Below are positions 1 through 5,043 of a stretch of DNA of 5,240 nucleotides, one piece after another; within the stretch, counting starts at the first letter, position 1; each line of letters starts with the position of its first letter. Location of the stretch: positions 1 to 5,240 of the forward strand of contig PKUY01000297.1 of NCBI GenBank assembly GCA_003131705.1. Reading direction: 5' to 3'. The notes under the pieces were generated by a model, which saw only the letters and a list, made by a program, of their open reading frames with translations, ran no database searches and was not told the origin of the DNA. The translations under genes and the position numbers were made by a program. The DNA comes from Acidobacteriota bacterium (GTDB lineage: Bacteria; Acidobacteriota; Terriglobia; Acidiferrales; UBA7541).

Positions 1-18
1 ATCCCTCCCTCTCCGCCA

Positions 19-24
19 TATAGT
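19..24 (+). promoter_or_regulatory. Possible -10 box of the tRNA-Arg gene
   Basis: TATAGT matches the TATAAT consensus at five of six positions and ends nine bases before the first tRNA base, which would leave only a very short 5' leader for RNase P to remove. The matching -35 element would fall left of the window, so this cannot be confirmed. Confidence 0.25.
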
Positions 25-33
25 TTATCCGTT

Positions 34-110
34 GCGCCCGTAGCTCAGTTGGATAGAGCGTCTGGCTACGAACCAGAAGGTCGGGAGTTCGACTCTCTCC
101 GGGCGCACCA
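34..110 (+). tRNA. tRNA-Arg (anticodon ACG)
   Basis: A complete cloverleaf can be drawn. The 7-bp acceptor stem is GCGCCCG (34-40) with CGGGCGC (100-106). The D arm has GCTC/GAGC. The anticodon stem is TCTGG/CCAGA around the loop CTACGAA, which places ACG at 68-70. The variable loop is AGGTC. The T arm is GGGAG/CTCTC with one G-U pair and the loop TTCGACT. The discriminator base A is followed by an encoded CCA at 108-110. This is an arginine tRNA. In bacteria the wobble A of ACG is normally deaminated to inosine by TadA, so it reads CGU, CGC and CGA. It is followed by mobile-element debris, and tRNA genes are common island attachment sites, but I found no second copy of its 3' end in the window. 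Confidence 0.97.
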
Positions 111-596
111 CTTCTCCCTTATAAACACAGGCGATTCTCGGCATCACGGAAAATAAGCGACTGTCCGTTCCGTCTCAGGTGTATAGAGTCAGGTGTATAA
201 GGGCGACCGGCCAAAACTCTTGCGTGAGTGCGGGATTGGCTGCGAAGGGATAAAATGCACTACATGGACACGGCTGCATCCAACGCATGGGCAGTAGTCA
301 CGGCGAAGGCGGTCCTGCCAGCTGACGAACTACGAGACAAATACGGACTCAGGTGGGTTCGGTCCGGCAGTTCAAGAGAACACACGTTCGCGTCGCACGA
401 TTCCGAGCTTAGATTTTAGCTTCGAGATAAGCAGATCGCGGTCCGCGTCCTAAAGAACGGAGTGCCCGAAGGCCAACTCCCCAAAGAACGGATATCTGTG
501 GTCGAAGGTGATCCCGACCATCCACTCCCTCGCCAAAACTCTGACCGACCGCAGAATCAGTAACTTACTGCCGTATCCGTCCACGATTCTGGTATA
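111..596. other. Stretch without a recognisable gene between tRNA and transposase remnant
   Basis: No convincing gene is visible. One plus frame is open from a GTG at 228 to TAG at 417-419, then open again to TAA at 561-563, and then runs into the transposase remnant's frame. The translated pieces (63 and 47 residues) match no family I know, show no ribosome binding site, and do not contain the helix-turn-helix N-terminus expected for the transposase downstream. The best reading is decayed or non-coding DNA next to a transposon remnant. A short tandem repeat lies at 175-199. Confidence 0.5.
175..199 (+). repeat. Short direct repeat, TCAGGTGTATA twice
   Basis: The 11-base unit TCAGGTGTATA occurs at 175-185 and 189-199, separated by GAG, giving a period of 14. 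It lies between the tRNA and the transposase remnant. It could be a slipped duplication at an old insertion junction, but two copies are too few to assign a function. Confidence 0.6.
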
Positions 597-1171
597 ACTC
601 CGGCCAAGCGCTGGCTTGCGTTTCTACGGAACCACCGGGAAGCCATCGCCGCGATGGACTTCTTCGCGGTCCCAACGATCACTTTCGGGGTGCTCTACTG
701 CTTCTTCGTCATCAGCCACGGTCGTCGGCGCATCCTGCATTTCAATATCACCAGGCATCCGACGAGCATGTGGATCGTCCAGCAGTTGCGGGAAGCATTT
801 CCGTTTGAATCGGCTCCCAGGTTTCTAATCTTCGACCGGGACGCAAAGTACGGGTTGGAGGTTCCCGTAGCCGTTCGATCTCTGAAGATGAGCCCGGTAC
901 GGACCTCCTTCGAGAGTCCCTGGCAGAATGGCGTGGCGGAGCGTTGGGTCGAAAGCTGCCGGCGCGATCGGCTGGATCACATTATCGGGTTGAATGAACG
1001 CCATCTGAAACGGCTGCTCTCTGAATACATCCGCTACTCCACGAAGACCGCACGCATCTCGGGCTGGGGAAGGGAACGCCGAACTGTAGAAGTCGTTCCG
1101 GAGCCTCTGGTCGCGTCCTGTCTCATGACCGACTCGGCGGGCTGCACCACCGCTACGATCGCGCTGCCTAG
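597..1171 (+). pseudogene. Integrase-core (DDE) transposase, 5'-truncated and frameshifted
   Basis: The frame from 597 reads TPAKRWLAFLRNHREAIAAMDFF and continues in the integrase core fold (rve superfamily, IS481/IS3-like). Catalytic landmarks are the Asp of MDFF (655 onward), the FDRD motif near 831-842, and the Glu of SPWQNGVAERW near 917-949. At 1038-1039 one base is missing in what should read Tyr-Tyr-His-Glu-Asp. The end continues in the next frame as HEDRTHLGLGKGTP and closes with GGLHHRYDRAA and TAG at 1169-1171, the usual C-terminus of this group. The N-terminal helix-turn-helix part (roughly 120-150 residues in relatives) is absent upstream, so the copy lacks both its start and an intact frame and should be inactive. 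The 294-residue frame starting at ATG 654 runs past the frameshift, and its residues after about 130 are not real protein. Family membership comes from recalled homologues, not a search. Confidence 0.88.
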
Positions 1172-1376
1172 TCGGGACAAGTTTTCGTCCATCCCTAAAT
1201 ATACATACACCGCATTGGCGCACACGTCTCCGCCCAAAAGAACCTTCGCGGTCCTCAAAGCAATTCTTGATCGAGTGCAGGCTTCCTGTTCAGGCCGTGG
1301 CGAAAAAGAATCGCGCCATTTTCGGCGCGGACGGGCTTTTGGCAAACCACAACGGTCCCGCCCCCGTGCATGGACG
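1172..1376 (+). other. Non-coding tail behind the transposase remnant
   Basis: No gene is seen here. The stretch lies between the transposase stop and the stop codon of the minus-strand stub at 1377, so it is probably the transposon's 3' end, though no terminal inverted repeat can be paired with the 5' side. It contains a perfect 6-bp hairpin, CGCGCC (1312-1317) and GGCGCG (1324-1329) around the loop ATTTTC. The hairpin has no following T-run, so it is not a standard intrinsic terminator. Confidence 0.4.
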
Positions 1377-1490
1377 TTACGAACCGCTCTCAATATTTAC
1401 TACGTGAATCGTGCCAGTTACTTTGTCATATGTGCCCGTGACTTTAACCTTCTCGCCAGCAAACTGAATCGGTTTCTGTTGGTCAGTTCC
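1377..1490 (-). pseudogene. C-terminal stub of a small secreted-type protein
   Basis: The minus strand ends in DQQKPIQFAGEKVKVTGTYD, then KVTGTIHVVNIESGS and a TAA stop (1377-1379). This pattern (FAG-KVKVTGT-D---TIHV--I) is typical of the C-terminus of short secreted beta-rich proteins common in Acidobacteriota (DUF5818-like). That link is from memory and tentative. Upstream, toward higher coordinates, the frame continues into sequence that does not look like the family. It would have to cross the antitoxin promoter and start, so the N-terminal part with its signal peptide has been lost. The toxin-antitoxin cassette and the transposase remnant flank it on either side, consistent with an old gene cut by insertions. 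Confidence 0.55.
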
Positions 1491-1544
1491 AGCGCGGCAA
1501 CGAGTGATCAAGAGCATTGGTTCGTGGCTGAAGCATAAAATCAT

Positions 1545-1574
1545 TTGCAGAAGTAACTGTGCAGTTCGTATAAT
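1545..1574 (+). promoter_or_regulatory. Sigma70-like promoter of the toxin-antitoxin cassette
   Basis: A -35 element TTGCAG (1545-1550) is separated by 18 bases from a perfect -10 TATAAT (1569-1574). Transcription should begin near 1580-1583, almost on the ribosome binding site GGAGAG (1581-1586), so the mRNA leader would be only about 12-15 bases. Confidence 0.75.
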
Positions 1575-1581
1575 CGAACTG
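1562..1581. promoter_or_regulatory. Probable autoregulatory operator around the -10 box
   Basis: CAGTTCG (1562-1568) and CGAACTG (1575-1581) are perfect 7-base inverted arms with the -10 hexamer TATAAT as the 6-base centre. A dimeric repressor bound here would cover the core promoter. Phd/YefM antitoxins are known to repress their own operons by binding such palindromes at the promoter, so the antitoxin encoded immediately downstream is the natural candidate. The binding itself is inferred. Confidence 0.7.
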
Positions 1582-1594
1582 GAGAGTTCACTCA

Positions 1595-1891
1595 ATGCCA
1601 AGAACAGGCAAGAACGATAGCATTGTCGTTTCCGCACTTCGGGCGCGCACGAATTTCGGCGATCTTCTGCGGCGCGTCGAAGATGAACGACGTTCGCTTG
1701 TTATCGAGAAGCGTGGAACACCGCGTGCGGTGTTGTTGAGCATTCGGGATTACGTGCGACTTGCGGCTCCAGAGCCCGAGGTTTTGAGGATCATTGGCGA
1801 GGAATCAAAGGCGAAAGGCACGGACAATCTGAGTTCGCAGCAGATTGACAGAATAATTAAGGACACACGGGCCAAGAGAACGAAGCGCTGA
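1595..1891 (+). CDS. Type II antitoxin, Phd/YefM family
   Basis: This 98-residue protein is the likely antitoxin of the PIN toxin that follows. Residues about 10-55 (VVSALRARTNFGDLLRRVED, then the beta strands LVIEKRGTPRAVLLSIRDYVRL) are the Phd/YefM N-terminal fold, which dimerises and binds DNA. The charged C-terminal part (about 60-98, ending in Lys/Arg-rich RAKRTKR) is the type of flexible tail that wraps and blocks the toxin. The ATG at 1595 has GGAGAG eight bases upstream. A consensus promoter with a dyad over the -10 box precedes it and suggests self-repression. The stop TGA (1889-1891) shares one base with the toxin's ATG, so translation is probably coupled. Phd-type antitoxins paired with PIN toxins instead of Doc or YoeB are known. 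The family call is firm; activity is inferred. Confidence 0.9.
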   Translation: MPRTGKNDSIVVSALRARTNFGDLLRRVEDERRSLVIEKRGTPRAVLLSIRDYVRLAAPEPEVLRIIGEESKAKGTDNLSSQQIDRIIKDTRAKRTKR

Positions 1892-2313
1892 TGATTTCGC
1901 TTCGACTTGTCGTTGACACGAACATTGTTATTTCTGCGGCACTCAAGCCCGACGGACTGCAACGTACGGTTCTTCTGCTTGCGGTTACCAAACCAGCCCG
2001 GCTTTACGTCTCAGCTACCATTGTTGCGGAGTATCGGGCTGTGCTGGCGCGACCAGAACTCCAGATCCGCAAAGGCCTTCGACAACAGCTGCTACAACTC
2101 ATTGAGAAGAATGCTCGTTCTGTTACTGCGGTGCGGCGCCTTCAAGTGACGAGCGATCCAGACGACAACATCTTTCTGGAGTGCGCAGATGCTGCCCGCG
2201 CGGATTATCTCATTACGGGGAATACCCGGCACTTTCCGAGGTATTGGAAGAAGACGAAAATCATTCCATCCCGCGAGTTCCTTAGCCTCGTTGCACCTCA
2301 TCTCCTCACTTAG
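1891..2313 (+). CDS. PIN-domain toxin (putative ribonuclease, TA system)
   Basis: This 140-residue protein has the PIN nuclease fold, of the group annotated as 'putative toxin-antitoxin system toxin component, PIN family' (PIN_3-like), and is about the usual length. The acidic residues expected to bind the metal ions are visible: Asp9 in LVVDTNIVISA, Glu47 in ATIVAEYRAVL, the DPDDN cluster at 89-93 with Glu97, and Asp105 in ADYLITGN. Such toxins cut RNA and stop growth when the antitoxin is degraded; the RNA target cannot be read from sequence. The ATG overlaps the antitoxin stop by one base (TGATG), which fixes the start and indicates coupled expression from the promoter at 1545-1574. No frameshift or missing catalytic residue is seen, so the toxin looks active. 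Confidence 0.92.
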   Translation: MISLRLVVDTNIVISAALKPDGLQRTVLLLAVTKPARLYVSATIVAEYRAVLARPELQIRKGLRQQLLQLIEKNARSVTAVRRLQVTSDPDDNIFLECADAARADYLITGNTRHFPRYWKKTKIIPSREFLSLVAPHLLT

Positions 2314-2343
2314 ATTCGCGAGACGCTTTTGAATGAGAATCTC

Positions 2344-2727
2344 ATGCGATCGGTTGGCGGACTCCATCATCGCTACGAACAAGTCGCCGCCAAACGAGTA
2401 CGAATCAGGTTTTTGGTAAGGACAGGGGTTGGCATATACATTCTGTTTGACGGCTCAATGCCGATGTACGTGGGAAAAGGCAGGATCAAGCGGCGAATAA
2501 TCCGCGCCACCGTGGGCAGACGCAGCCAACTCTGGGATCACTTCAGTTGGTACGCGATCAAGAACGCCAAGATGATGCACGACATCGAAGTACTTATGCT
2601 GCGAATCCTGCCGCCCAATTGGGGGTCCCTGACTCGCCAAGGCGGCAATTTCAGGACGGGCATGGGGATTCGTCAGGGCAACAAGCAGGCGGTCTGGATA
2701 AGTCGCAAGGGTGACCCGCCGAAATAA
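2344..2727 (+). CDS. Small stand-alone GIY-YIG nuclease-domain protein
   Basis: This 127-residue protein is almost entirely a GIY-YIG domain. It has GIY at 30-32 (TGVGIYILF), the YIG equivalent YVG at 42-44 (MYVGKGR), the expected Arg at 47, His66 in WDHFSWY, the probable metal-binding Glu82 in HDIEVLMLRI, and Asn102 in QGGNF. All core positions are present, so it may cut DNA. There is no added DNA-binding or specificity domain, unlike UvrC or homing endonucleases. The ATG at 2344 is chosen; an in-frame TTG at 2329 would add five residues, and neither has a clear ribosome binding site. It lies 30 bases after the toxin stop on the same strand, so it may be the third gene of the operon. Its N-terminus (RSVGGLHHRYEQVAA) resembles the C-terminus of the transposase remnant at 597-1171. 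Its role is unknown: defence, repair or mobile-element-derived are all possible. Confidence 0.82.
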   Translation: MRSVGGLHHRYEQVAAKRVRIRFLVRTGVGIYILFDGSMPMYVGKGRIKRRIIRATVGRRSQLWDHFSWYAIKNAKMMHDIEVLMLRILPPNWGSLTRQGGNFRTGMGIRQGNKQAVWISRKGDPPK

Positions 2728-2877
2728 GCGCGCACCCTCCGGATGGAGCGGAGCCGCTTCGCAAATTCTTCAATTCCCGGTTCGTGAATTATCAACAGTC
2801 AGCTAGCCTCTAACGCGATCTCGCGGTATCCTTTGTGTTACCTCATTTAGCTTGTTCCGCAACTTTGGAGGAATCTA
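2728..2877. promoter_or_regulatory. Intergenic region with two small dyads ahead of the XRE gene
   Basis: No gene is seen. There is a 12-base dyad CGCGA-TC-TCGCG at 2814-2825, and AATTC/GAATT arms at 2772-2776 and 2786-2790. Either could be an operator for the XRE regulator that follows, as such regulators often bind short palindromes upstream of themselves. No good -35/-10 pair is evident; TATCCT at 2827-2832, next to the dyad, is the best weak -10 candidate. A strong ribosome binding site GGAGGA (2867-2872) lies five bases before the ATG at 2878. Confidence 0.35.
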
Positions 2878-3270
2878 ATGGTCATCGGCGACAAATTGCG
2901 AGCGTTGCGAGAAGAAAAGAAGCTTTCGCAAGGCGACATCGAAAAGCGCACCGGTCTATTGCGTTGCTACATTTCGCGCGTCGAGAACGGGCATACGGTG
3001 CCGGCGATTGAAACCCTCGAAAAACTGGCCCGAGCCATGGAAGTACCGATGTACCAACTTTTCTACGATGGGGAGGAGCCGCCCCGGCTACCGAAACTGC
3101 CGAAAGGAAAAAGCGTAGATGATGGTGCCTGGGGGAGTGACGGAAAAGACGGCAGGGTCCTCGACCGGTTCCGTCAGCTACTCCGCCGCGTCGAGGAGCC
3201 GGATCGGAAGCTACTGCTTCATATGGCACAAAAAATGGTGAGGCCAACTCGCAGTCGAGCAAAAACCTAG
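2878..3270 (+). CDS. XRE-family helix-turn-helix regulator
   Basis: This 130-residue protein starts with a complete HTH_3/Cro-CI domain at residues 5-62. The helix-turn-helix is LSQGDIEKRTGLLRCYISRV with ENG directly after it, followed by TVPAIETLEKLARAMEVPMYQLF. Residues 66-90 form a Pro/Lys-rich linker (EEPPRLPKLPKGK). The C-terminal helix DRFRQLLRRVEEPDRKLLLHMAQKM (about 96-120) may mediate dimerisation. The start is well supported by GGAGGA just upstream. No effector domain is present, so it is probably a simple DNA-binding repressor or activator. Its targets are unknown; the dyad at 2814-2825 is a candidate self-site. I recall many close relatives in Acidobacteriota genomes. It is separated from the GIY-YIG gene by 150 bases and probably has its own promoter. 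Confidence 0.9.
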   Translation: MVIGDKLRALREEKKLSQGDIEKRTGLLRCYISRVENGHTVPAIETLEKLARAMEVPMYQLFYDGEEPPRLPKLPKGKSVDDGAWGSDGKDGRVLDRFRQLLRRVEEPDRKLLLHMAQKMVRPTRSRAKT

Positions 3271-3697
3271 GCCCTATCCCTCTCCATCATGGGTGCAGGT
3301 TGCAGCATTCGGAGCACTTGATGCTTACGAAGGAAAACGCGGCGTAATATCTGCCCCGCAGAAGTGTAGCGTCTCGCCGTTGCACCCGACCGAGTTTGGA
3401 TCTCTATTGGACGCGTTTAAGCCTGATTTCCATTGCGGATCTCGACACGCGGAGGTTATTGGAAGCGGTTGTGTTTTCGTCCAGGCAGTTGGGAGGCTGT
3501 GGACCCTAATGAAGTGCAGATTGAAACATTCGTCGACATGCGAAGTGAAAAGAACCTAACCCCATTGATCAGTTACATTTCCGCTCAGCGGAACTACGAT
3601 TTCGGACTTTTGGTGACCGCGCTGAAGAACGTCGACCAATTGTCGAATCAAAAAGAAAAGGCTATTCAGCTCAAGAAACGCAGCACGGGCGGGCAAC
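3271..3697. other. Stretch without a convincing gene
   Basis: No recognised domain is found on either strand. Several short open frames overlap here (plus 3293-3559, plus about 3350-3507, plus 3433-3729, minus 3556-3825), none with a ribosome binding site or family resemblance. No intrinsic terminator is visible behind the XRE gene or behind the LysR gene arriving from the other side. It may be a decayed gene. Confidence 0.45.
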
Positions 3698-3729
3698 CTA
3701 GGCGATCTGTTTGCGCGCTGGATGTCTGA
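3433..3729 (+). CDS. Doubtful small hypothetical open frame
   Basis: The frame opens with TTG at 3433; the first in-frame ATG is at 3538, which would give a 63-residue product. The middle part (VDMRSEKNLTPLISYISAQR and on through ALKNVDQLSNQKEKAIQLKK) has protein-like composition and could be a helical fragment. I recognise no family, and no ribosome binding site precedes either start. The end overlaps the 3' end of the convergent LysR gene by 32 bases, which argues against it or suggests a gene fragment. Treat it as a possible remnant. Confidence 0.18.
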   Translation: MRISTRGGYWKRLCFRPGSWEAVDPNEVQIETFVDMRSEKNLTPLISYISAQRNYDFGLLVTALKNVDQLSNQKEKAIQLKKRSTGGQPRRSVCALDV

Positions 3730-4618
3730 AGACGCGGCGGACGGAATCGAGGAACGCGAAGATATCAGGGTCGCGTTCGTCCTTGCGCCAAGCCATGTAA
3801 ACCTCGATTTTGGCATCCGGTTCATTCAGTTCTATGAGGGCCAGTTCTTTTCCGTAGGTCGCATTGCTGACCTTGAGGATCGCGCCCGAACCTATGAAAA
3901 TCCCTTTGCCGGAGGCAACTGCAATCGCCCCCGCTTCCTCGTGCGCCTCGACACGCGTCATCGTCAGGTGCGGCGTCAGACCTCGGCTGGTGTACAACCC
4001 AAGTATCCTGTCATAAAGCCCGCACGAATGATTCCGATCGAAGATGATGAGCGGTTCGTCCGCAATGTCCGCCAGCCTTACGGATTCGCGTTTCGCCAGC
4101 CGATGCGTCTTCGGCATGACGACCACAAATCTCTCTTCAAACAGCGCCACACAATTCAGGTTTGCTTGATCGACCGGCGGGCGCAGGAAGCCGATGTCGA
4201 TCTCGCCCTTCGACAGGGCTTCATTCTGGAGACTTGAAAAAACATCCTTGCACTCGATGTCGATGCTCGGAAAGAGTTTGTGGTGTTCGACAACGACATT
4301 GCAGATTACCCGTCCCAGGCCGGCACCCATGCCGATGCGGAGAACCCCGCTGTCTCCCCTCTGCGCATGCCTTGCTGCTTCCGAGGCGCGCTCCGCTTGC
4401 ACCACAAGTTTTCTCCCCTCGTCGAGGAATACGCGCCCGGCCCTGGTCAGCTCCACGCGCCGGTTGTTGCGTACGAAGAGCTCCACACCCAGCTCCTCTT
4501 CCAACTGATGGATTTGGCGGCTGAGGGGTGGCTGCGAAATGTGCAACCGCTGAGCAGCCTTACTGAAGTTGAGGAAGTCAGCGACAGCGATAAAGTAGCG
4601 GATATGACGAAGCTCCAC
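3698..4618 (-). CDS. LysR-type transcriptional regulator (CatM/BenM-like)
   Basis: This 306-residue protein has the full LysR architecture. The N-terminal winged helix-turn-helix covers residues 2-61 (ELRHIRYFIAVADFLNFSKA, SQPPLSRQIHQLEEELGVEL). A linker helix follows at about 62-90. A periplasmic-binding-protein-like effector domain spans about 91-298, from GVLRIGMGAGL through DIGFLRPP and VASGKGIFIGS. The MELRHIRYF opening and overall layout resemble the CatM/BenM/CbnR group, which sense aromatic-degradation intermediates; the ligand here is unknown. The start is a GTG at 4618-4616. An in-frame TAG at 4633-4631 excludes any longer version. No Shine-Dalgarno is visible, and a -10-like TAGAAT ends only nine bases before the GTG, so a leaderless or near-leaderless mRNA is possible. 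The gene is divergent from the receptor gene at 5044, the usual layout for a LysR regulator and its target. Two LysR-type sites lie between them. Confidence 0.95.
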   Translation of the reverse strand: MELRHIRYFIAVADFLNFSKAAQRLHISQPPLSRQIHQLEEELGVELFVRNNRRVELTRAGRVFLDEGRKLVVQAERASEAARHAQRGDSGVLRIGMGAGLGRVICNVVVEHHKLFPSIDIECKDVFSSLQNEALSKGEIDIGFLRPPVDQANLNCVALFEERFVVVMPKTHRLAKRESVRLADIADEPLIIFDRNHSCGLYDRILGLYTSRGLTPHLTMTRVEAHEEAGAIAVASGKGIFIGSGAILKVSNATYGKELALIELNEPDAKIEVYMAWRKDERDPDIFAFLDSVRRVFRHPARKQIA

Positions 4619-4627
4619 AGTGGGAGG

Positions 4628-4633
4628 ATTCTA
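4628..4633 (-). promoter_or_regulatory. Probable -10 box of the LysR gene
   Basis: On the minus strand TAGAAT matches TATAAT at five of six positions and ends nine bases before the GTG start. No good -35 element is found 16-18 bases upstream. The box touches the LysR-type dyad at 4633-4647, so a bound regulator would block it, consistent with the self-repression common in this family. Confidence 0.4.
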
Positions 4634-4647
4634 TACCAGCCAGGTAC
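4633..4647. promoter_or_regulatory. LysR-type site next to its own promoter (ATAC-N7-GTAC)
   Basis: ATAC (4633-4636), seven bases, then GTAC (4644-4647) differs at one base from the ATAC-N7-GTAT motif bound by CatM/BenM/CbnR-type regulators, and it keeps the T-N11-A core. It includes a perfect TACC-N5-GGTA dyad. It abuts the predicted -10 box of the LysR gene, so it is a likely autoregulatory site. Confidence 0.5.
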
Positions 4648-4748
4648 AACCGGCGGACTTCTTTTTCCCCTCTGCAGGCTGCCAGCGGGGGGAAGCAACG
4701 CCAATGTTTCCAGGAGTTTCGGGTGTGGGAATAGGCAATATTTTCATC

Positions 4749-4763
4749 ATACCTAAGAAGTAT
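4749..4763. promoter_or_regulatory. Perfect LysR-type site (ATAC-N7-GTAT)
   Basis: ATAC (4749-4752), CTAAGAA, GTAT (4760-4763) is an exact match to the recognition pattern known for CatM, BenM and CbnR and contains T-N11-A. It lies in the divergent region, 130 bases upstream of the LysR start and about 280 bases before the receptor start. It is probably the high-affinity recognition site. TTGACC at 4770-4775 just downstream could be the -35 of a regulated rightward promoter, but no good -10 follows at 17 bases, as is common for activator-dependent promoters. Confidence 0.6.
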
Positions 4764-5043
4764 AACCGCTTGACCAAACAGGTATTGGACATTTTCCCCG
4801 TTCGGAATGATGTTCTCCACGCGGCAGGTGCGGTGGGGTGTAAGTACTCGCGTTGATGCTGGCAAACGGTTTCAGATCAAACGGACATTTTGGTTTCCCA
4901 AGGATCGAAACCTCGAGGATTTAGTCAGATCTGGCCTGCGGGCCGCGGATTTGCTTCTCAGTCGTGCGCGACCCGAGGGTTTGGCGTGACGAGATTTAGC
5001 AGGCGCATTTGAGCGGGAATTGAAAGAAAAGCGGGAGGCGGAC

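Larger units (their letters stand above)
4619..5043. other. Divergent control region between LysR and receptor genes
   Basis: No gene is supported; the short open frames here (for example plus 4807-4989) have no recognisable product. Besides the two LysR-type sites there are perfect 8-base palindromes CCTCGAGG (4911-4918) and CAGATCTG (about 4926-4933). A G/C-rich inverted pair TTCCCC/GGGGAA lies at 4665-4670 and 4689-4694. The distance from the second LysR site to the receptor ATG implies a long 5' leader or a second promoter nearer the gene. The ribosome binding site GGGAGG is at 5033-5038. Confidence 0.5.

Noticed and set aside
228..563. A coding gene interrupted by stops in the same frame as the transposase
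   Set aside because: The frame has only two stops over about 330 bases, but the translation matches no transposase N-terminus or other family I know and lacks a ribosome binding site.
1312..1329. Perfect hairpin CGCGCC/GGCGCG as a terminator
   Set aside because: No T-run follows on either strand and the stem is only six base pairs, so it is noted only as a hairpin.
825..1393. Minus-strand open frames over the transposase remnant (825-1223 and 1034-1393)
   Set aside because: They lie antisense to clearly transposase-like sequence, have no family resemblance and are shadows of its codon pattern.
1040..1538. Plus-strand continuation of the transposase frame after the frameshift
   Set aside because: It is out of frame with the conserved C-terminus, which is found in the neighbouring frame and stops at 1171.
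2882..3262. Minus-strand open frame opposite the XRE gene
   Set aside because: The plus strand carries a clear HTH protein with a strong ribosome binding site; the opposite frame has no recognisable content.
4665..4694. TTCCCC/GGGGAA inverted pair as a LysR-region terminator or riboswitch
   Set aside because: The stem is short, the 18-base loop is unstructured, and no conserved riboswitch core is visible.
3722..4756. Long plus-strand open frames (3722-4237, 4162-4524, 4280-4756) opposite the LysR gene
   Set aside because: The minus strand encodes a full-length, intact LysR protein here. The plus frames are Arg/Pro/Ser-rich shadows without domains.
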